From Thalassococcus_A lentus (GTDB taxonomy: Bacteria > Pseudomonadota > Alphaproteobacteria > Rhodobacterales > Rhodobacteraceae), in NCBI RefSeq assembly GCF_028023555.1, contig NZ_JAQIOY010000001.1:558001-622000 (forward strand): a stretch of DNA of 64,000 bases. Direction: 5' to 3'. Positions within the stretch are counted from its first letter, which is position 1. Every line of letters starts with the position of its first letter. The notes below the pieces were generated by a model, which was given only the letters and a program-made list of their open reading frames with translations, was not told the origin of the DNA and searched no databases. Shown here piece after piece: positions 43,594 through 52,244 of the stretch. Position numbers and translations under genes: made by a program.

Positions 43594-44099
43594 GTCTGGA
43601 ACGAGCGGTTTTGGCTGGTGGATGTTTCTGGGGAATGCAGGATCTAATCCGCAAACTGGATGGCGTGGAAAAGACGCGTGTGGGCTATACCGGTGGGGAC
43701 GTGCCCAATGCGACCTATCGCAATCACGGAACGCATGCCGAGGGAATCGAGATTTGGTTTGATCCGGAACGCATCAGTTTTCGCCGGTTGCTGGAATTCT
43801 TTTTCCAGATCCACGATCCCAGCACGCCAAATCGACAGGGCAATGACATCGGAATGAGCTATCGCTCAGCGATTTACTATGTCGATGAAGCGCAACGCGC
43901 CGAGAGCCTTGAGACGATTGCGGATGTGGATGCGTCCGGTTTGTGGCCGGGTAAAGTCGTGACCGAAGTTGAACCGGTGGGTGACTTCTGGGAGGCCGAA
44001 CCAGAGCACCAAGACTATCTTGAGCGTATCCCGAATGGCTACACCTGCCATTTCCCTAGGGCAGATTGGGTTTTGCCGCGCCGCGCTGCCGCGGAGTGA
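43590..44099 (+). CDS. msrA: Peptide-methionine (S)-S-oxide reductase
   Basis: 169 residues, coupled to msrB by an ATGA overlap. The catalytic cysteine is in LAGGCFWGMQD near residue 12. VGYTGGDVPNATYRNHGTHAEGIEIWFDP, FFQIHDPSTPNRQGNDIGMSYRSAIYY and AEPEHQDYLERIPNGYTCHFPR are family hallmarks. It repairs the S form of oxidised methionine in the cytoplasm. The window also encodes the periplasmic MsrP-MsrQ pair. Confidence 0.96.
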   Translation: MSLERAVLAGGCFWGMQDLIRKLDGVEKTRVGYTGGDVPNATYRNHGTHAEGIEIWFDPERISFRRLLEFFFQIHDPSTPNRQGNDIGMSYRSAIYYVDEAQRAESLETIADVDASGLWPGKVVTEVEPVGDFWEAEPEHQDYLERIPNGYTCHFPRADWVLPRRAAAE

Positions 44100-44163
44100 G
44101 TTACACACATCTGGCGCAGGGTTCACTGTAGAAACCTTGCGCCATTTCAGGCCTGTGCAGCTT

Positions 44164-44991
44164 TCAGGGTTCTAATCGTGCATGCCGTGTGACAGGCCCG
44201 TCACCTTGATCTTTTATGCGTGTGATCGCTTGGCCAAGAGGCTCAAAGCGAACGGCCATATGGTGGGCATTCGCGTGCAGAATGGTATCGCTGTCTGACA
44301 CCCACGCGACATGACCTTTCCAGAACAGAATATCCCCGCGCTTTGGCGGTGTCGCCTCCGGCATTGTTGTGCCAAGGCTGTTTTGCTGCATGTCGCTGTC
44401 GCCGGGGCAAGACACCCCGATGAACGTGCATCCAATCTGGACGAGGCCAGAGCAGTCTATCCCGGCACTGGAATTGCCGCCCCAAAGATACGGTGTGCCC
44501 AGCAGTTTTTCGGCCACGGCAACCGGGTCTTTGTCGGCTTCTGCCAGAGGCCTTAGGTGATCGGTTGGCACCCAGCCAAAGGGCGTTTTCGAAAAGCGTC
44601 CGGTTTGATCGGAAATGGAAAGTCTGGACCCCATAGGCAGGGCGCACAGATCAGCCGATTTCATATTGGCTTCGGTATAGGCATGGGTGGCACGTGTTTG
44701 AACTGTGTGCGTGGGCGCGGGCATCTGAATCAGAGCATCAACGGGCACGTAGCCAACGTAGCCATCCAGCCCTGTCTGAACAAATGCCCAACCGTCGCGC
44801 CGTTCCAGAACCGTAAGATTTGCACCGGGCAGGCATTGGCGATCACGAGCACCATTCGGCGCCGCCAGCAGATCAGTCACCGCTGCACCCACATGGGCAA
44901 GCTCGCCTTCGACAAAAGTTTCTGCATCGACCTGACCGCGCAGAGATTCTGCGGCGACCCGGTCATTTGCAGGCGTCAGACGCCGGTCCAT
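44164..44991 (-). CDS. NlpC/P60-family cell-wall peptidase with SH3-like domains
   Basis: 275 residues. Residues 30-145 contain two bacterial SH3-like modules (WAFVQTGLDGYVGYVP; FGWVPTDHLRP). The C-terminal NlpC/P60 domain has the catalytic cysteine in GIDCSGLVQ (C180), a histidine in WKGHVAWVSD and the third site in HANAHHMAV. LGTPYLWGGNSSAG is the standard lead-in. The family cuts peptidoglycan peptides, usually beside D-gamma-glutamyl linkages. No signal peptide is visible. It overlaps the stop of the M17 peptidase gene by one base, suggesting a joint role in recycling cell-wall or other peptides. Confidence 0.9.
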   Translation of the reverse strand: MDRRLTPANDRVAAESLRGQVDAETFVEGELAHVGAAVTDLLAAPNGARDRQCLPGANLTVLERRDGWAFVQTGLDGYVGYVPVDALIQMPAPTHTVQTRATHAYTEANMKSADLCALPMGSRLSISDQTGRFSKTPFGWVPTDHLRPLAEADKDPVAVAEKLLGTPYLWGGNSSAGIDCSGLVQIGCTFIGVSCPGDSDMQQNSLGTTMPEATPPKRGDILFWKGHVAWVSDSDTILHANAHHMAVRFEPLGQAITRIKDQGDGPVTRHARLEP

Positions 44992-46376
44992 TACAAATCG
45001 AGCGCCTGACCAAGCGCGCCAAGAATTGCGCGTGGTCCCTGACCAAAGCCGCCTTTGCTTCGGCCCGGTGCGGGTCTCGGTTGCCAGCTGTAGATGTCAA
45101 AATGCGCGTAGCGTGGACAATCATCGATGAAGCGACGCAAGAACAGCGCAGCGGTGATCGAGCCAGCCATACCGCCCGAAGGCGCGTTGTCGAGGTCGGC
45201 GATGCCAGGTTCGATCATTGTTTCATAGGGTTCCCAAAACGGCATGCGCCAAAGCGGATCCGCCTCGCGTTTTCCCGATTGCTCCAGTTCGATCGCCAGA
45301 GTTTCATCGTCGGTGTAAAACGGTGCCAGATCGGGCCCCACGGCAACGCGTGCCGCGCCGGTGAGTGTGGCCATGGAAATGATCATGTCCGGCTTTTCTT
45401 CGTCTGCAAGCGCGAGCGCATCGGCGAGCACGAGGCGGCCTTCGGCGTCGGTGTTGTTAATCTCGACGGTCAGACCCTTGCGCGATGTCAGAATGTCCTG
45501 TGGGCGGAAACTGTTCGACGAAACGCTGTTTTCTACTGCCGGTATCAGAACGCGAAGCTGGATCGGGAGATCCAGTGCCATGATCATTTGGGCCAGCCCG
45601 ATAACATTCGCAGCGCCGCCCATATCCTTTTTCATAAGGCCCATCGAGCCGCCTGGTTTCAGGTTTAGCCCCCCGGTATCAAAACAAACGCCTTTACCCA
45701 CAAGGGTCAGCATCGGACCATCTTTGCCCCAACGCATGTCGATCAAGCGCGGCGCCTGTGCAGCAGCGCGTCCAACGGCATGGATCATGGGAAAGTTGTT
45801 TTCGAGCAGCGCGTCACCCGTTGTGACATTGATCTGGGCGCCGAATTGACCTGCCAGTTTGTGACAGGCAAATTCGAGCGCTTCGGGCCCCATGTCTGCA
45901 GCCGGAGTGTTGACCAGTTCGCGTGTCAGCGCCTCGGCATTGGCGATGATTTCAACCCGGTCCGCATCGATTTCCCTTGGCGCCAGAAGGCGCGCGGTTT
46001 TGCGGCTCGAATCCCGGTAGCGGTTAAAGCTGTAGCCGCAGAGCAGCCATCCAAGGCATTCGTTGGCCATGTCCTGTTGTGATGGCCCTTGTTCGATCCG
46101 ATAGGTGCCGGGTGCAAGGCCTGGAACTGCTGCGGCCAGCACAAAACGATGACGTTTGCGCTGCTCGGCCGTTCCATAGCCGACAACGGCGGCGCAGGGC
46201 GCACCACCTGCGCCGGGGATCAGGACGACAGAGCCGATCGCGCCGGAAAACCCGGTCGCTTTCAGCCAGCGCTGGGTTTCGTCGTTCTGTTGCGCGGCCC
46301 ATACGTCAACGTCTTCTGGCTCGAGCGCATACAGCGGCCAGGCCTCTGCATCTTTTGGTGCGAACGACAGTGTCAT
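44991..46376 (-). CDS. Leucyl aminopeptidase family protein (M17)
   Basis: 461 residues from the ATG of MTLSFAPKDAEAW, with AAAGGA upstream. The C-terminal catalytic domain (about 150-460) has the metal-binding GKGVCFDTGGLNLKPGGSMGLMKKDMGGAANV and the signature NTDAEGRLVLADALAL. It removes N-terminal amino acids from peptides in the cytoplasm. The N-terminal domain is divergent from PepA, as in many alphaproteobacterial paralogues. It leads a two-gene operon with the NlpC/P60 protein. Confidence 0.93.
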   Translation of the reverse strand: MTLSFAPKDAEAWPLYALEPEDVDVWAAQQNDETQRWLKATGFSGAIGSVVLIPGAGGAPCAAVVGYGTAEQRKRHRFVLAAAVPGLAPGTYRIEQGPSQQDMANECLGWLLCGYSFNRYRDSSRKTARLLAPREIDADRVEIIANAEALTRELVNTPAADMGPEALEFACHKLAGQFGAQINVTTGDALLENNFPMIHAVGRAAAQAPRLIDMRWGKDGPMLTLVGKGVCFDTGGLNLKPGGSMGLMKKDMGGAANVIGLAQMIMALDLPIQLRVLIPAVENSVSSNSFRPQDILTSRKGLTVEINNTDAEGRLVLADALALADEEKPDMIISMATLTGAARVAVGPDLAPFYTDDETLAIELEQSGKREADPLWRMPFWEPYETMIEPGIADLDNAPSGGMAGSITAALFLRRFIDDCPRYAHFDIYSWQPRPAPGRSKGGFGQGPRAILGALGQALDL

Positions 46377-46437
46377 AAAGGATCCTTTCACCTGTGCCGC
46401 ACCAGCCTAGAGCTTGCGCCGGCAGCCGCAAGGGTGA

Positions 46438-46818
46438 TCAGACTGAAAGATCCTGCAAATCCCAAAGAGCCGACAATGAACGTTCACCCATGCGTTCAAG
46501 CCGGGCAGTCGTCGCGGCCTGTGCTGTCAAATCCCCGTATTCGATACAGGTCATGACGTCACGCGCGACGCAGGCAAGACCGCAAAGCCCGATCTGATCG
46601 GCAATGGCGGCCAATCCCTTGAGAGCTTTGTGCAGTTCATCCTGCGTTTGCCTATCTGACAATTCCTGCAGCCCTAGCAACCGTTGGCCCAGGTCTTCGA
46701 AGGCGCGACACAGCATTTCCTCGGCCGCGTGTGCGCCCATCTCTACACAAAGCGTTTCGATCTTTCCGGCATCCATGCGCGGACGTTCCGACGGCATCAA
46801 ATAACTAAGCTTGTCCAC
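46438..46818 (-). CDS. Small HPt-like protein
   Basis: 126 residues from a GTG start preceded by GGGGTGA; an internal ATG at 46797 lacks a ribosome site. The centre reads LHKALKGLAAIADQIGLCGLACVARDVMTCIE, close to the histidine phosphotransfer pattern (HxLKG then GxxxLaxxaxxlE), with H63 the candidate phosphorylated residue. The whole chain is predicted helical. It is not next to a kinase or response regulator. I do not recognise a named family; the HPt reading is inference. No membrane segment or signal. Confidence 0.6.
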   Translation of the reverse strand: MDKLSYLMPSERPRMDAGKIETLCVEMGAHAAEEMLCRAFEDLGQRLLGLQELSDRQTQDELHKALKGLAAIADQIGLCGLACVARDVMTCIEYGDLTAQAATTARLERMGERSLSALWDLQDLSV

Positions 46819-46967
46819 AGCTCACCCCAGTTCTATTGCCCCCACGGCTTGGGCAACTTGCCTCACGGTGGTTCTCATTTCGTTTAGGCGCTTTGGTCTT
46901 TTCTCTCGAATTTCCGGAAAAATCCGCGTAACTCACGAAAAACGACACTACCGAACGGAGTTTGCCC

Positions 46968-47615
46968 ATGCATCGTGTGCGCCCGCTGCCCGCTTTTCTT
47001 GTCCAGCGTTATCACGGCTGGAAAGCCACTGGTTACAAGGACAATCAAGCTTGGTACCGCCGCTTGGCCGATGAAGGCCAGCGCCCGCGCGCCATGATCA
47101 TTTCGTGCTGCGACAGCCGGGTGAATGCCACGTCTCTGTTCGAAGCGGACAAAGGCGAGTTCTTTATCCACCGAAATATTGCCAATTTGGTCCCGCCTTA
47201 TTCACCCGATGGCAACCAGCACGGAACCTCTGCGGCTGTTGAATATGCCGTCACGGCGCTGAAAGTTACGCATCTTATCGTACTGGGTCATTCCAAGTGT
47301 GGCGGCGTTCAGGGTTGTCTGGACATGTGTCAGGGACGGGCACCGGCGATGGAGGAAGAGAGCTCGTTCGTGGGCCGCTGGATGGATATTCTTCGCCCCG
47401 GTTTCGAGCGTATCAAAGATCTGGACGAAGCGGATCAAGCCGGCGCGCTGGAGAAAGAGGCAGTGGTTGTCTCGCTCGAGAACCTGATGGGCTTTCCGTT
47501 TGTGCGTCAGGCCGTTGATGATGGCGAGCTGACCTTGCACGGGCTGTGGACCGACATCGGCGAGGGCGATCTGGAATGGTGGGATCCCTCGACCAATGGT
47601 TTTCAGCCTGTCTGA
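46968..47615 (+). CDS. Beta-class carbonic anhydrase
   Basis: 215 residues from the ATG with CGGAG upstream (TTG six bases earlier is possible). It interconverts carbon dioxide and bicarbonate. Zinc ligands are the cysteine in MIISCCDSRVNAT and the histidine and cysteine in VLGHSKCGGVQG. HRNIANLVPPYSPDGNQHGTSAAVEYAV is the usual dimer segment. Cytoplasmic. It precedes sbtA and sbtB on the same strand (118 bases), forming an inorganic-carbon module. Confidence 0.95.
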   Translation: MHRVRPLPAFLVQRYHGWKATGYKDNQAWYRRLADEGQRPRAMIISCCDSRVNATSLFEADKGEFFIHRNIANLVPPYSPDGNQHGTSAAVEYAVTALKVTHLIVLGHSKCGGVQGCLDMCQGRAPAMEEESSFVGRWMDILRPGFERIKDLDEADQAGALEKEAVVVSLENLMGFPFVRQAVDDGELTLHGLWTDIGEGDLEWWDPSTNGFQPV

Positions 47616-47733
47616 GTGAAATCAGGGCAAAACCGACATTTCTGAAGGCCGGTGTTGACGTAGTGTCGCATCCTGCTTGTAGGCATGTGGCAGGCTCAAT
47701 ATGTAGCGGCGAGTTTGCCAACGGAGATCTGCC

Positions 47734-48699
47734 ATGCTTGCCCTTGCCGCTGACAACCTTTTGTCCCCGATCGTTCTTTCGTTTGTTCTTGGATTGCTGG
47801 CAGCCTTGGCACGATCAGATCTTTCCATACCTGAGGCCGTGGCCAAGGGGATGTCGATCTACCTGCTTTTCGCAATCGGTTTCAAAGGTGGCGTCAGCGT
47901 AGCGGACCACGGGCTGGATCTGACGCTGGGTATGACCTTGCTGTCCGGGATTATCCTGTCGTTCGCCTTGCCCATTTTGGCGTTTGGAATGTTGAGGGTT
48001 CTGTCCGGTATGTCGCGTACGGATGCGGCGGCCGTTGCCGGGCACTACGGCTCCATTTCGATCGTAACATTCGTGGCCGCGACATCGGTTCTCAGCGATG
48101 CGGGCATCGTGTTTGAAGGGTATATGGTGGCGGTCGCCGCCGCGATGGAGGCCCCGGCCATCCTATCTGCGCTATGGTTGATTTCGCGCGGTCAGGGCGG
48201 CGCCGACATGGGGGGCGATCTTTGGCGCGAAATTCTGCTGAACGGCTCCATTGTGCTTTTGTTGGGGGCTTTCGCAATTGGTGCGATCACTGGACAAGAG
48301 GGTCTGGAAAAAATCGCATCGTTCATCGTGAACCCGTTTCAGGGCGTCCTGTGTCTGTTCCTATTGGACATGGGGTTGATTGCCGGGCGTGGTTTGCGCG
48401 AAGCCAGAGTGCTGGATCGGGGTGCGATCGCCTTTGGTGTGCTGATGCCCGTCGTCTCTGCAACGCTTGGCCTTGGCGTGGGTCTGCTGCTGGGACTTAG
48501 CACGGGCGGCGTTGTCCTGCTGATGGTGCTGAGCGCATCGGCCTCGTATATCGCCGTGCCCGCTGCCATGCGGGTTGCGGTTCCCGAAGCCAATCCGTCG
48601 ATTTACCTGACGCTGTCTTTGGCAATAACATTCCCATTCAATCTGACCTTGGGCATTCCGCTCTACCTGTCGGTGGCCCAGATGATGACAGGAGGCTGA
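47734..48699 (+). CDS. sbtA: Sodium-dependent bicarbonate transporter
   Basis: 321 residues, nearly all hydrophobic, with about ten membrane helices. NLLSPIVLSFVLGLLAALARSDLSIPEAV, YLLFAIGFKGGVSV, AGHYGSISIVTFVAA and DMGLIAGRGLRE are SbtA family segments. SbtA imports bicarbonate with sodium; it was characterised in cyanobacteria. GGAG precedes the ATG. The next gene encodes an SbtB-like regulator four bases away. Confidence 0.9.
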   Translation: MLALAADNLLSPIVLSFVLGLLAALARSDLSIPEAVAKGMSIYLLFAIGFKGGVSVADHGLDLTLGMTLLSGIILSFALPILAFGMLRVLSGMSRTDAAAVAGHYGSISIVTFVAATSVLSDAGIVFEGYMVAVAAAMEAPAILSALWLISRGQGGADMGGDLWREILLNGSIVLLLGAFAIGAITGQEGLEKIASFIVNPFQGVLCLFLLDMGLIAGRGLREARVLDRGAIAFGVLMPVVSATLGLGVGLLLGLSTGGVVLLMVLSASASYIAVPAAMRVAVPEANPSIYLTLSLAITFPFNLTLGIPLYLSVAQMMTGG

Positions 48700-48702
48700 T
48701 CA

Positions 48703-49014
48703 ATGCAGATGCACAAAGCGAAACGTGTGGTGATCACGATCGAAGCCGTTATGCAACGACGCCTGACCGAAGCGCTGAAGAGCGCAGGTGTGACTGGCTG
48801 GTCGATCTTGCCGGTGATGGGCGGGTCCGGTCGTTCGGGCGAATGGAGCCGAGAAGGGCAGGTCGGGCGTGGAACCGGTTTGGTTCAGGTAATTTGCATT
48901 ATCCGGCCTGAACGTCTGGATGAATTAATGGAAGCGGCCTTTGCTGTCGTGGAAAAGCATATTGGCGTTGTAACGGTCGCCGATGTCGAAGTGGTTCGCG
49001 CGGAACGCTTCTAG
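48703..49014 (+). CDS. sbtB: PII-like regulator of SbtA
   Basis: 103 residues with a PII-like ferredoxin fold: RVVITIEAVMQRRLTEALKSAGVTGWSILPVMG, a T-loop GSGRSGEWSREGQVG and the C-terminal strand HIGVVTVADVEVVRAERF. It starts three bases after sbtA. In cyanobacteria SbtB binds adenyl nucleotides and gates SbtA; the gene pairing here supports the same role. No C-terminal cysteine pair (R-loop) is present. Confidence 0.85.
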   Translation: MQMHKAKRVVITIEAVMQRRLTEALKSAGVTGWSILPVMGGSGRSGEWSREGQVGRGTGLVQVICIIRPERLDELMEAAFAVVEKHIGVVTVADVEVVRAERF

Positions 49015-49046
49015 CGCAACCTGTCAGCAACGGGCTGCTTGCCCTT

Positions 49047-50300
49047 TTACCGCAGGGCCCGTCCCTTGAGAATTGCATCGTCGCCAAATTTGGCCCGAAT
49101 GGCGTCTGTCGCGCGCTCGGCTTTTGCGCGGGTCTGCGCGTTCGGGTCCAGTAAATCCCCAGCACGATCTGCCATATCTTCGGGAACAAGGTCGGATAAA
49201 CCCGCGCCGAGCAATCGATAGGGGCCATCCCCGGGCACTTGATCAAAGAGCGCGCGGGCTGTTCGATAGAGCCTGTCCGCAATCTGGGTTGCATCCGGAA
49301 GCGAGGTGCGCCGCGTCAACAATTTGAAGTCTGATTTCTTCAGTTTCAGCGTCACAACACGGCCTGCCATACCTTTGGCCTTGGCGCGATCCGCCACTTT
49401 TTCGCACATGCGCCAGAGATGTCCGTCCAGCAACTCTGGATCGGATGTATCTTCGTGGAAGGTCGTTTCGTTGGAAATGGATTTCATAGGTGCATTGCGC
49501 GTCACGCGACGGCGGTCCTGACCGCGGGCAAGATGCCAAAGCCGATCGCCCATCGAACCAAAGCGCGCAGCAAGATCACGTTTGTCCCAACGCAACAGAT
49601 CCTCGAAGGTACGAATGCCGGCCCGTTCGAGCGAATCCTGCGTTGCGCCGCCCACGCCCCAAATCAACCGAATGGGTTTGGGGCGCAGAAACGCTTCGGT
49701 TTCGGCCTTTCCGATCACGGAAAATCCGCGGGGTTTGTCTAGGTCCGAGGCGATTTTGGCGAGAAACTTGTTGTGCGACAGGCCGATTGATCCGGTGAGG
49801 CCAAGCTCGTCGCGCATTCGGGAAACTAGACGTGCCAGCATGACGGCTGGTGGCGCGCCATGCAGTCTTGCGGTTCCCGTTAGATCCAGAAAGGCTTCGT
49901 CCAAAGAAAGTGGCTCGATGGATGGGGTGAGTTCCTCCATCATGGAACGGATGGCGCGCGAGGCATCGGCATAGGCAGACATGCGAGGTCTCACGATCAC
50001 GGCATCGGGGCACAAAGCCAGCGCCTTGAACATGGGCATCGCAGATCGAACGCCCTTGATCCTTGCGACGTAGCAGGCGGTCGAAACAACACCGCGCCGG
50101 CCGCCACCAATGATCACAGGCTTGTCGGCCAATTCGGGGTTGTCGCGCTTTTCCACGCTTGCATAGAAAGCGTCGCAGTCCATATGGGCTATGGACAGAT
50201 CCCAGAGTTCATCATGTGCGATGATCCGTGGGCGCCCGCATGATGGACAGCGGCGTCCATGGTCAAATTCAGTCAGGCAATCGCGGCATAGGGCTGGCAT
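49047..50300 (-). CDS. dinB: DNA polymerase IV with N-terminal zinc-ribbon-like segment
   Basis: 417 residues, a Y-family translesion polymerase. The palm motif is IAHMDCDAFYASVEKRDNPELADKPVIIGG and the catalytic SLDEAFLDLTG lies near 135. The thumb, fingers and little finger follow (SIGLSHNKFLAKIASDLDKPRGF; IWGVGGATQDSLERAGI). Residues 4-24 carry CRDCLTEFDHGRRCPSCG, a CxxC...CxxC zinc-ribbon-like motif ahead of the polymerase. It probably copies damaged templates; no LexA box was evident upstream. Confidence 0.93.
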   Translation of the reverse strand: MPALCRDCLTEFDHGRRCPSCGRPRIIAHDELWDLSIAHMDCDAFYASVEKRDNPELADKPVIIGGGRRGVVSTACYVARIKGVRSAMPMFKALALCPDAVIVRPRMSAYADASRAIRSMMEELTPSIEPLSLDEAFLDLTGTARLHGAPPAVMLARLVSRMRDELGLTGSIGLSHNKFLAKIASDLDKPRGFSVIGKAETEAFLRPKPIRLIWGVGGATQDSLERAGIRTFEDLLRWDKRDLAARFGSMGDRLWHLARGQDRRRVTRNAPMKSISNETTFHEDTSDPELLDGHLWRMCEKVADRAKAKGMAGRVVTLKLKKSDFKLLTRRTSLPDATQIADRLYRTARALFDQVPGDGPYRLLGAGLSDLVPEDMADRAGDLLDPNAQTRAKAERATDAIRAKFGDDAILKGRALR

Positions 50301-50351
50301 TGGGCGTGCTCCGTTCGGGCACTATTGTAGCGGGAGAGGTTGGCCAGAGCC

Positions 50352-50777
50352 ATGTGGTTGAACAACGAAGACTTCACTGGGGCCAAAATAATGGTCTTTG
50401 CTGGCAAGGACCTTCTGGTTCTGCACCGCGATCATACTCCGGGTATATCATGGCCGGGCTATTTGGATTTGCCGGGCGGTGGACGCGAAGGCCAAGAGAG
50501 TCCGTTGCACTGCGCGTTGCGTGAACTGCGCGAAGAATTGGGTCTTACCGTGTCCGAGGTCGATACGATTTTCGCACACCGCAGGGTTGGTGAGACCGGA
50601 GTCAGCTATTTCTATGCTGCGCATCTGGATCACGAGATACGGGACCAGGTGGTTTTCGGAAACGAGGGCGCGGGCTGGGCAGTGATGCCGCCTTCCGAGT
50701 TTGCGGGGCACCCGAATGCGATTCCTCATTTCGCGCGGATCGTTTCAGATTATTGGAATGCGGCCCGAGATCAATGA
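50352..50777 (+). CDS. Nudix hydrolase
   Basis: 141 residues from the ATG of MWLNNEDFTGAK; a TTG four codons earlier is possible. The Nudix box is GGGREGQESPLHCALRELREELGL (G-x5-E-x7-R-E-x-x-E-E-x-G). It hydrolyses a nucleoside diphosphate linked to another moiety; substrate unknown. Cytoplasmic. It stands divergent from dinB, 51 bases apart. A hairpin follows the stop. Confidence 0.9.
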   Translation: MWLNNEDFTGAKIMVFAGKDLLVLHRDHTPGISWPGYLDLPGGGREGQESPLHCALRELREELGLTVSEVDTIFAHRRVGETGVSYFYAAHLDHEIRDQVVFGNEGAGWAVMPPSEFAGHPNAIPHFARIVSDYWNAARDQ

Positions 50778-50785
50778 ACGAAAAA

Positions 50786-50814
50786 GGCTGGCGCGCCTAA
50801 CAGACGCGCCAGCC
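50786..50814. terminator. Hairpin terminator between nudix gene and the small convergent gene
   Basis: GGCTGGCGCG and CGCGCCAGCC are perfect 10-base arms around a 9-base loop. Read leftwards it is followed by TTTTTCGTTC, so it chiefly ends the minus-strand gene at 50896-51171. Confidence 0.75.
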
Positions 50815-50895
50815 AGTCTGGGGCATTCCCGGGGAACAGAGGGATGCCCAATGCCAACGCTCAGGCAGCATGCGCTGGCTGAAAGAAAGTCGGGA

Positions 50896-51171
50896 TCAAG
50901 CAGCCAGTTGTGAATTTTCACTCAGCGAATGCTGTGGTTTTTCGGGCGCGACAGCGACTCGGGATCTCAGAGCACCAGAGCGCGTGAAGTTTTGAAGCGC
51001 ATCGCGCAGCAACCCGTCGCTGATGACATCAAAGTCGGCGTTCAGCGTGGCGCGGAATGCAGAAGCGACGCGCTGTGGGCCGGCGATGGTGTGAAATGTG
51101 ACCAGCGCTTCAAATGCTTCAAGCGCAGGGTTGTAGGCGATTTCGCCAATCTCGGTTTTGATCTGGGACAT
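50896..51171 (-). CDS. Conserved small protein of unknown function
   Basis: 91 residues. Of two nearby ATGs (51177 and 51171) the second lies seven bases from GAGGAGG and is preferred, giving MSQIKTEIGEIAYNPAL. The chain has a mixed helix-strand N-terminal half and a basic, proline-containing tail (RSRVAVAPEKPQHS). No signal or membrane segment. I do not recognise the family. It is followed by a good terminator and seems to be a single-gene unit. The promoter region contains an isolated perfect DnaA-box-like TTATCCACA. Confidence 0.7.
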   Translation of the reverse strand: MSQIKTEIGEIAYNPALEAFEALVTFHTIAGPQRVASAFRATLNADFDVISDGLLRDALQNFTRSGALRSRVAVAPEKPQHSLSENSQLAA

Positions 51172-51317
51172 GCTCATGCCTCCTCAACTAAACTATCCAG
51201 GCAAGGCTTTGTGCCTGTGGATAACTTATAGATGGGGTTGGCATTGGATGTTGGAAAGGGGGGAATCACATACCTGTGTTCCCTGTTTGATGTGCAAGCC
51301 GTTGAAAACGGGTGGAT

Positions 51318-52013
51318 TTAGGCGGATTTTAGCTCATCCACGATTGCAGAAGCGGCTTGTCGCGGGTTGGCTGCCAAATGAATGGGTCTTCCGACAACAA
51401 TATGGTCTGCGCCCGCTTGAATGGCGGCTGCCGGTGTTGCGATCCGTTTCTGATCACCCTTGTCGGCGCCGGCTGGACGTACCCCGGGGGTAACGATCAG
51501 GCGGCCGTTGGCTTCGGGCAGAGCGCGGATCATCGCCGCTTCGTTCGGAGAAGCAATGACGCCATCTGCCCCGGCCTCAAAGGCGCGGCCAGCGCGGGTT
51601 GCCACCAGGTCGGGAATCTCGCCTGATTCAATCAGTGAAGCGTCCAGATCGGCACGGTCCAGCGATGTCAGGATCGTGACGGCCAGAATTTTCATGTCCG
51701 AATTCGACGCGCCCTCTCTGGCTGCGCGAACGACGTGGGGGTCACCGTGAACCGTCAGAAAATCGAGATCAAACTGCGCCAGACCGCGTACTGCTGCTTC
51801 GACCGTTGCGCCGATGTCGAACAGTTTCATGTCCAGAAAGATGCGTTTGCCGTGTTCTTGCTTCAGTTCATTGGCCAGAGCCAGCCCACCGCCCGTCAGC
51901 ATTCCAAGCCCGATCTTATAGAACGAAACTGAGTCGCCAAGTGTTTTGGCCATTTCCAGACCAGCAAGAGCGTTGGGAACATCGAGGGCGACTATAAGGC
52001 GATCATCTGACAT
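51318..52013 (-). CDS. pyrF: Orotidine 5'-phosphate decarboxylase
   Basis: 231 residues from the ATG of MSDDRLIVALDVPNAL, with AAAGGAG upstream; the open frame further back is not used. It makes UMP from OMP, the last step of pyrimidine synthesis. The catalytic Asp/Lys array is in RIFLDMKLFDIGATV. DFLTVHGDPHVVRAA, IVTPGVRPAGADKGDQKRIATPAAAIQAGADHIVVGRPI complete the barrel. Cytoplasmic. It is divergent from clpB across 231 bases that hold the clpB heat-shock promoter. Confidence 0.96.
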   Translation of the reverse strand: MSDDRLIVALDVPNALAGLEMAKTLGDSVSFYKIGLGMLTGGGLALANELKQEHGKRIFLDMKLFDIGATVEAAVRGLAQFDLDFLTVHGDPHVVRAAREGASNSDMKILAVTILTSLDRADLDASLIESGEIPDLVATRAGRAFEAGADGVIASPNEAAMIRALPEANGRLIVTPGVRPAGADKGDQKRIATPAAAIQAGADHIVVGRPIHLAANPRQAASAIVDELKSA

Positions 52014-52133
52014 GGCGGGCTCCTTTGCTGGCTCGCTGCGTGATGCGCTCGGTTGCTGCAAACGTCAAGGCTGGCTTCACCAGATCATAAGTGCAAATGT
52101 CCCGTTCCTGAGTGGCGCATTGCTTGCGGAACT

Positions 52134-52162
52134 CTTGAATCCGCGCCAAGGAAATACCATCT
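52134..52162 (+). promoter_or_regulatory. RpoH (sigma-32) heat-shock promoter of clpB
   Basis: CTTGAA at 52134, a 17-base spacer and CCATCT at 52157 match the alphaproteobacterial sigma-32 pattern (CTTGAA-N17-CCATNT). Transcription would begin near 52170, giving a leader of about 75 bases before clpB, a classic heat-shock gene. Confidence 0.8.
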
Positions 52163-52244
52163 CATCCATGAGGCCCGATCCGGGACGTGCTGCTGAGCAG
52201 GCGTTGCCAATTCGAAGCGGGCGCTTGAAGAAAAGGAGAACGCC

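Noticed and set aside
51216..51224. Perfect DnaA box (TTATCCACA, minus strand)
   Set aside because: It is single. One such 9-mer is expected about every 130 kb per orientation pair, and no cluster of boxes or AT-rich unwinding region is near, so it is not an origin.
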